From: Aphelidium insulamus
Taxonomy: Eukaryota; Aphelidiomycota; Aphelidea; Aphelidiaceae
Assembly (NCBI GenBank): GCA_036784855.1
Contig: JAZDSV010000058.1
Span: 18,198 to 82,197, forward strand
Length of the DNA stretch: 64,000 bases
Direction of reading: 5' to 3'
The notes under the pieces are model-generated. The model had not been told where the DNA came from, ran no database searches, and worked only from the letters and a program-made list of their open reading frames with translations. A program made the translations under genes and the position numbers. Below are positions 57,411-64,000 of the stretch, one piece after another (position 1 is the first letter of the stretch; the number at the start of each line of letters is the position of its first letter).

Positions 57411-58297
57411 ATGTCGACGCCATCTCGCGCCGAAATGAGCCCGCGCTCACAGGTCACGCTCTCGACGCCCGAGGAACTGCAGGGTGGTATTGAACCCGCT
57501 TTGGACGAGCGAACTCATGCTGAGTTTGCGGTGGATCAGTTTGCAAATCAGTTGGGCGTTCTGACGACGGGAATGGCGGCCATCAACACGCGCCTTGACG
57601 AACTGGTTGTTGAGCAAAAGGCGAACGCGCACAAGCAGGAACAAGATCACGAGGCAACCAAGAAGCACCTGCAAGCATTGGACGAGAAGCAAGATCAGTT
57701 CAGCAAACAGCTCGCTGCAATGGCACAAAAGCATGAGCAAGATAACCAGTCCATCAGCAATCGCATGAAAGCATTGGAAGAAAAGCAAGATCAGTTCAGC
57801 AAACAGCTCGCTGCGATGGTTGAAAGCTTTGACAAATTTCGTGTTCAGAATAAGGAAGACATTGATAACCTTATGGCACAGTTTGGAGAGTCGAAAAAAG
57901 TCAAACAGCCTTCTTTGTGGACTCGTTTTGGTCCGGCTGCAATGGTTCGTAAGCAATTATGCACTTCTGCCACAAGACGCCAATGTCCTCATTACACCGC
58001 TGATACTTTACCTCCTCCATACAGACGACATGTCTGAATTTTCTATATAAACTACAATATTATTATTATTATTTTTATAACTTATCATCGATAAATCTCC
58101 CATAGGCGACGGTAATCTGTCTGGTGATTCTGGTGCTTGCTGGAGCAATACTGGTCCTACCAGTCATGTTTCTCAGTGGAAGTTTACCGATGGATTTGAG
58201 CGTGCAACAGATCTTTGTTGCCATTGTTGTGCTAGCCTGCATCGTGCTACTTGGCACGCCACTTCTCCTCCAGTTTCATGGAACAATGGAGAGGTGA
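57411..58297 (+). CDS. Coiled-coil protein with two C-terminal membrane helices
   Basis: Exon 1 (57411-57944) and exon 2 (58106-58297) join in phase 0 across a GTTCGT donor and a CATAG acceptor, giving 241 residues. The N-terminus is disordered (SRAEMSPRSQVTLSTPEEL). AEFAVDQFANQLGVLTTGMA follows, then a Gln/Lys-rich coiled coil with two copies of a unit reading ALDEKQDQFSKQLAAM/ALEEKQDQFSKQLAAM. Exon 2 is almost purely two membrane helices (VICLVILVLAGAILVLPVMF and IFVAIVVLACIVLLGTPLLL) joined by a short loop. I know no named family with this layout. Two damaged copies (43.8 kb and 59.4 kb) make it a small local family. A membrane-tethered coiled-coil oligomer is inferred. Confidence 0.75.
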
Positions 58298-59359
58298 GCG
58301 TAGCACTGCTTGTGGCAGCATTTGCACAATAGATATCATTAGCTTATATTTCCCCTCAACCTGAAGATAAGTCTTGTCCTGTTCACAGATATCATTAGAT
58401 ACTCAGCAGATATATATTTTATCATATTGTACCTGGCCAATCCGTGGACAATAAAACATAAATTTGCAAGCCAAGACAATGAAAATGTAACACGCACATG
58501 GCAATGATGGTACTACCATGTAAGCTGTTTAGAAATTGAGAAAGCCTTGCAGCCGGAGCCATTTGGACTATAAGCTACAATCGGCGGCATGGAATATTCA
58601 ATTTACATTTCATTTTCAATATAGTATATTCTATGGCCAGACTTACATAAATTCCAGCACCAAGTCCTTTCTGCAAGCACGTGCAAATCTGGTGACAATA
58701 GCGAGCAGTAAATGACGTGCTTGCCTCCATACGATTGCATATATCTGTTCAGGAGAGCCAGTAGTGCTCCGTTGTACGCGTCTCTGTGTCATGTGTAAAT
58801 CAATTCGCACACACCTCATTTCAGCAGCTCATCGCGGCCTCGGCGTTTCGGGCACATCAATCATATTGAGAGTACCGAAAACTTGCAGATACTTACGCAC
58901 ATCGGCGGCTCGAATGCACACATTCATGGCCACATTCACGCACATCTTGAACTAATCCACCATTCACGCCCGTGAGCGTATAAATCAACTAAGTTGACGC
59001 GATCGTGCGAAGTTAACGCAAAGTGTGCTGTGGCATTTTCGGTGTTGAGTCTAATATGTATGTGCAAAAGTCAATTTGCCACAATCGCTGCGCCATATAG
59101 GTTACACTAATAGGTTGACAGCTAGCCCTTTCACACATTTTCATTTCTCACAAGAATCCGTGGTGCACGCCATCTCCTCCCGCGCCAAAATAAGAATGCT
59201 CTGGATGACGCCAGCATTGATTTAAGAAGGTATTTAAGAAGACTATTCCCAAGGCAATTTCTGGCTCGTAGTGCATGTATGTAAGTATGGCGTGCACTCA
59301 TTACAATGAATAACCTGCTCATAGGCTCTATTTATCAATGTGGTCTTGCTAGGCTGTTG
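58298..59359. other. Intergenic region
   Basis: About 1 kb without a supported gene; AT-rich. Confidence 0.35.
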
Positions 59360-59660
59360 TGGTCTTCTCTGTGATCAAGCTCCCATCACCAACAGTAATC
59401 TGGCTGGTGATGTTTAGGCTTATTTTTTGGCATCCTATTGGCTCTTCTGGATGGATATACCAATGGTACATTGCAGATGGATTTCAGGGTGCAACATGTG
59501 CTTGCTGCAGTTGCAGTTTTAGCATGTGTTGTGCTATTTGGGACGCCTCTACTCCTCCAGTTCAATAGTGGTTGACTGAACATGCAGAGTTTGCGGTTGA
59601 CCAATTTGATGCCTACTACTGCAATGGAAGCCATCAACATGCGCCTTGATGATCAATAAA
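59360..59660 (+). pseudogene. Worn copy of the membrane-helix exon family
   Basis: CACCAACAGTAATCTGGCTG, GGATTTCAGGGTGCAACA, GTGTTGTGCTATTTGGGACG and CCTCTACTCCTCCAGTT line up with exon 2 of the 57-kb gene. After it comes a piece of the exon-1 start (GAGTTTGCGGTTGACCA, then GCCATCAACATGCGCCTTGA), that is, in the opposite order. It is too damaged to encode a protein and shows rearrangement. Confidence 0.7.
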
Positions 59661-59786
59661 AGTGAGATTCACATCTTCTACGTTATGTTCTACAGCACAA
59701 TACAATTAATCAATAATAGATAAGGATCACATTTGGAATAAGCACTGCTATTCTATTAGTATCAATGCAACCTTTGCCACCGCATA

Positions 59787-60683
59787 CTACTCGGTCATCA
59801 ACGCAGCAGTGTCCATCAACTGCACAATGCCATCATGCCAGTATGCATTGAGTGTCACGCGGAAAGTTGCTTGCTGCCGATAAAACATTTTCAGCAATCG
59901 TGCCTGTTCATGTGTCAGCACATCTCCTTGACGGCACACGGTGTACTCGGCACCCAGAAGGACAACGCCTACATTTGTTAGACGGAAAGATCATTTCACT
60001 ATTTAATTACGAACCATTCTTCAGGAGACTGGGAACGTTCAGCGAGCGCAACTGCGACTCCATACTATTGGGAAAGGGGTCCACGCCGCGCATAACCGGT
60101 CCAGCAGGCAGTGTGAACGTCTCTGTGGCCACGCAGCCGCCGCGCGCATAATCGGCGCGCTCAAAGTCCTATTGATGGCATTGATTAACTAAATGCCATG
60201 GATGATATACTTCTATATACCCGAAAGTAGTCGGTGACGGCTTCTACCGGCTCACTGGTGAACAGTAGACCGACAGTCTTGCCAGCAGTAGACGCGTTGC
60301 CACCACCGCACAGCATGGGCTGCAATTCATGCAACTGCGGCGCGTACTCGCTCTCCGCACAATCACCCAGCGCCTTGGCCATGACGCGGTTGCGACCGAG
60401 GAAGAAGCGCGCCTTGCCCTTCCAGTCGTCGCGCACCTCCTTCAGGTGGTTGTTGCGCATGTTGTCCACGGAGAAGAGCCACACGTGCGAGTGGGTGTCG
60501 ACGCAATCGCGGATCTGCTTGAACAAATCATTCTTGGCCGTGCGTCCCTTCTTGGCCGTGCGCGTCAATGATACTGCACGTGCACATTAGAAGAGAAATA
60601 TATATGTAGTGGATATATATATATATATATAGTACAACAAGCTGAAGACGCGTACCAACTTTTGCGCGCTTTGATTTTGCCAT
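59787..60683 (-). CDS. MRT4: Ribosome assembly factor MRT4
   Basis: Four exons: 60656-60683, 60221-60573, 60015-60168 and 59787-59968, giving 238 residues. MAKSKRAKVVSLTRTAKKGR is the standard MRT4 start. VWLFSVDNMRNNHLKEVR, ARFFLGRNRVMAKALG, GLLFTSEPVEAV and FPNSMESQLRSLNVPSLLKNG follow. The protein is a P0 (uL10) paralogue that occupies the stalk-base site on pre-60S particles in the nucleolus until replaced by P0. A Gly/Asn/Ser insert (CGGGNASTAGKT) lengthens one loop. Confidence 0.94.
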
Positions 60684-60952
60684 CTTTAAATATGTGAAGA
60701 ACTGCTGCCTGATTAAGGTTGGTCTGTAAGGAAATGTTATTCAAGTCTGTTAATCAACGATATTTTACAGCTGCAACAACGCTCTTCGTACGCATCAAGG
60801 ACGAGCTGGCTGTGAGCAGTATGTGGTAGAGACACCATACTGCACAGTATACATAAGTGTACATCAGCAACCTTATTAACATCCACTGCTTGCTCTATTC
60901 GACAATAGAAGAGCACACAGCAGATAGAGCATAATGTCAACAACAAGTCCAA

Positions 60953-61981
60953 CTAGTCCATGCGAGACTTTAGCAGACGCGTGGTGACGGAATCCTTGGT
61001 TCTATAGCGACACACAGTGTAAGCTACAATAAATAAATAAAAAACATATCAATGCACACATACATGATCTGCACAACAGCGCCCCAACCACTGAGAGCAT
61101 CGCGGTCCACGGCATTCATAAGCGACTGTGAGATGGTCTCAAACAAGTCTTCCGGCTCCTGCGCCCATCAATTAATATATTATTATACTTATGATAACAT
61201 ATATATATACGCATACCAGGTTGGGCTGGTAGAGCGACTCGCACATGCCGTACAGGTTGGACGAGGCGGTGCCGCACACCACAAAGTCCTCGGCAAAGTT
61301 GATACAGCCAATGAGGTCCATGGAGCAGATGAACGGCCGCACTTTGCCGTCCTTGTCCACGTCCACGCCAGCCACACACGGCTCCGCATAGTACGGGCCA
61401 AATCTATATTGTATTAACATCTGTGCGGGCATATTTACAAATAAATATACCAACCGGCGCTCATAGAGGGTGGTGGAGAGCATGTGTGCAAATGTCTTGG
61501 CAGAGATCTCGCGCGACTCATTCAACTTGTACATGTTGGTCTTGAAGCGCAGTTTCTCGGACCTGCCAGTGGCATTATTGAATGGTGGTTTTGCATGCAA
61601 TACAAGTATATATATATATAGTACAGAGAGTGCATATATATTAATACAACGTACAGCGTTTGAACGTCGGTGCCAAGCCCGGCCAGACCCACGCACACCC
61701 TGTCGGTCATGGTGAATAGTTTCGAAAAGTCTGTGCTGAGCGTCATAGCCTGCACACCGAAGCGTCTGCACCGCGGCGCATCAGTATGCGGCACCATAAT
61801 GAATACATGCGCAGAGTGCATTGGGCGCACCGGTCCGACGCAATGGCCACACAGTCCTTGCCCGTCATGGCTACGACGGCACCTCCATTATAAGCCTGTG
61901 TAATGGTGTAAGTGAATGAGCAGCAAGCAACGGCCACACACACAGCCCGGCCACACCACACCACTCACCATTATCGACATG
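60953..61981 (-). CDS. PSMB3: 20S proteasome subunit beta-3
   Basis: Seven exons: 61970-61981, 61831-61895, 61655-61765, 61455-61562, 61217-61403, 61065-61159 and 60953-61001, giving 208 residues (usual 205). MSIM is a 12-nt first exon. [107 protein letters not shown] and [10 protein letters not shown] match beta-3. As in all beta-3 subunits there is no processed N-terminal threonine, so it is structural, not catalytic. Confidence 0.95.
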
Positions 61982-62485
61982 GTGGGCGGCGGTTGTTGTT
62001 GTCTTTTGTCTTGCTGCAAAGAGCTTATTGTATTGTTCAATGCAAGCCTGCTAAATCATCATGTTATTATATCGCTGCTATGTACATATACTACACCTTA
62101 TACAACATGCAGCTTTATTCCATATACATACATGTGCAAATATATGGATATTTAATACAGTTTTTGTCCTGCTATGTATGCATACCTGCAAGCTATTATT
62201 GACAGAGTCAATGCACCCTGTTGACTCTTTCTCTCGATGTCATGGGTGACGACTGTGCAGCAGTGCCGTGCCCGTGTTGACACGCGATTGGCTATGTAGG
62301 TAGCAATAAAGTATACTACAGCAAGATGCGCGACCACCACTGCAAGTGCATATCACTTGTATAAGTGTTGTATCACTTGTATAAGTGTTGTATCACTTGT
62401 ATAACTCAATTCCTTGGTGTCAAGTGCTTAACGGCTTGCCTCTGTCTCAGATTTAATCACAAGGGAATTAGCACGCTACATTGTA
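61982..62485. other. Divergent promoter region PSMB3/SEN54 with a triple repeat
   Basis: About 500 bp between the starts of two divergent genes. At 62348-62405 a 20-bp unit GTATCACTTGTATAAGTGTT is repeated nearly three times; each unit contains the palindrome ACTTGTATAAGT, a possible factor-binding site. Confidence 0.6.
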
Positions 62486-63781
62486 ATGAAGAAGGGCAGA
62501 AAGCGCCGCGCGCATCTCGATGTCCACGATGAGAGTGGTGGCAGCGATGACAATGATGGGATGGACAGCAGTGTGGATAGTGCGGTGGCAGGTGCGGCTG
62601 GCTCCGACAACGACGACGAATGTGACGTTGACGTGTATGCCGGGAACTATGCGCGCCTGACTGCGTCGCGGCGTCGTGCTCGCAGTGGCAACAGCGACAC
62701 CACCCTGCAAGAACTTTCGCAACAGCAGCAGAGCGCACCTGCCAGGGAGACGTTTCCCGATGGCAGTGGCAGGCAGCAGCGGCTCATTGACGCGTCCCTA
62801 GACAGCATGATCACGGCAATATCCGCACAGCACCGGCACGCAGTGTACGTATTGATCGTATGCCTATATCGATAAATAATCGCTTAGTGGCGGTCGGAAT
62901 GGGATAAGCGAGGCCGTGTGGCTGCATGAGGCACACGTGGCCAAGGTGATTACACCGCGTGGAGTCCACTTGCATGCAATGGGCCGCGCGTTTCGGAACA
63001 GTGATGCCGGCAAGGATAGTAATTGTGCCGCCACCAGTCACATTTATTTGTTGCCGGAGGAGGCGCTGTTCCTGGTGGAGAGCGGGCAACTAGCCCTCTA
63101 TACCGCCCGCGATCAGTCGGTGGACAGCTACAACTTTCTCTCTGTTCAGGCTGTGCGTCAGCTGGTCTCGTCCCGTGACTGGTCTGCCGCTCGTTATCTT
63201 GTACGTTAAACGTTATGCAATGTTGTTGTTACATGTTCAGATGCAATAGGTGTATGCACATTTGAGAAGGTGTGGGTACATGGTCACCAGGACTGGACTC
63301 GGGTTCCGACGGCTAACTGATGAAGCTCATAGCAAGTTGAACTTGATTATACCACCGTCAGACACAGATGGTATCTGCACGGTATCTGCCAGTGAGGTCG
63401 AGCAGTCAATTGAACAGACAACACTCGCAACCGCTGCCGAGTTGGAGTTCCTGGCTGGACTGCCAGAGTCGCCGACATTTACACTGGATGAGCCGCCATG
63501 TCAGTTTTCCCACGACCTGGATGTGTTTCGGCGCCTGCCCGGGGTCAAAAAGTCCACCGCCACTGTGCCAGACATTTGCGTGACCGTCATAGAGTGCGTA
63601 CACATATGTTCATGTCATACATTTATAGTATTGAATTGGTGGCAGCTCCGAACTGTGCCCGTTTCACGCTGTGCCACTGACACCACCTTCCACCGCGTCA
63701 AAAGCCAAGACTCGCAAGTGGGCAATTGTGGATGGCGCGTCAATTTCTTTTATTGTTGTTAACAGAAAGCCACTGAAATAG
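62486..63781 (+). CDS. SEN54: tRNA-splicing endonuclease subunit SEN54
   Basis: Four exons: 62486-62844, 62888-63200, 63250-63593 and 63646-63781, giving 383 residues. An acidic N-terminus is followed by TLQELSQQQQ. The conserved Sen54 N-terminal domain comes next: AKVITPRGVHLHAMGRAF, SHIYLLPEEALFLVESGQLAL, FLSVQAVRQLV and LVYAHLRRCGYMVTRTG. The end, KWAIVDGASISFIVVNRKPL, matches the C-terminal Sen54 strand region. It is a structural subunit of the SEN complex that removes tRNA introns. Confidence 0.92.
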
Positions 63782-64000
63782 ATAGTACATGATATAGATA
63801 CATGATAAATTATACATTCAAATGATTTTGTATGCTTATTACGCAGCAGATTTTTGAAGTAGTTCACATAACATTATAACATCCGGCGATCGCTGCTATT
63901 CAATCTGCAATCCACAGACTGCTATGCGATCGATAAGCGAATCGGCGAGGCGGTCGATATAATTATGCCCGCACAACTTGTGTGAGCACTGGCAACATCG

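Overview
This is nuclear DNA of an intron-rich unicellular eukaryote. Most genes carry introns of about 40-70 nt with GT-AG ends, and a few use GC-AG ends with the donor GCAAGT. The gene set is a normal eukaryotic housekeeping set: RBM25, mitochondrial 2-Cys peroxiredoxin, an SLC25 carrier, TACO1, a LIM protein, RRP9, a Sel1-repeat protein, ER glucosidase I, RECQL, MRT4, PSMB3 and SEN54. Set among these are Crinkler (CRN) genes, secreted ankyrin and LRR proteins, a secreted DNase I-like protein and several transposons. Pieces of the centriole protein SAS-6 suggest a flagellated cell. My best inference is a zoosporic early-diverging fungus (chytrid-like) or another unicellular opisthokont; I cannot name the species.

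Layout. 0.4-6.5 kb: a membrane-anchored Kelch protein (+), a small secreted repeat protein (-) and RBM25 (-). 6.9-15.4 kb: an accessory block between two diverged inverted-repeat arms. It holds a degenerate solo LTR, two decayed CRN-type NTPase loci, and DNase I-like and ankyrin genes that share a promoter module. 15.8-21.9 kb: peroxiredoxin (+), mitochondrial carrier (-), a minisatellite, TACO1 (-), LIM protein (+). 22.6-24.5 kb: an apparently whole CRN (-). 25.2-32 kb: SAS-6 pieces, a hAT deletion derivative with target duplication, and a 4.7-kb LINE with a structured internal duplication. 32.6-34.4 kb: a decayed CRN with a different C-terminal type. 35.2-43.6 kb: RRP9, Sel1 protein and glucosidase I (all +).

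43.8-51.8 kb: a decayed copy of a coiled-coil/two-helix membrane family, an unrecognised gene (+), then a CRN cassette (orphan header plus whole gene) wedged between this gene and the convergent RECQL gene (-); the gene-RECQL junction is duplicated on both sides of the cassette. 52.2-57 kb: two secreted LRR paralogues (-). The second is split by a 5'-truncated LINE with an exact 13-bp target duplication, and its promoter is a solo LTR with an exact 5-bp target duplication. 57.4-64 kb: the intact coiled-coil/two-helix gene (+), a worn copy of it, MRT4 (-), PSMB3 (-) and SEN54 (+).

Overall the window alternates between conserved syntenic-type genes and accessory islands of secreted or effector-like proteins. 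In the islands, transposon insertion, local duplication and promoter sharing can be read directly from the sequence.
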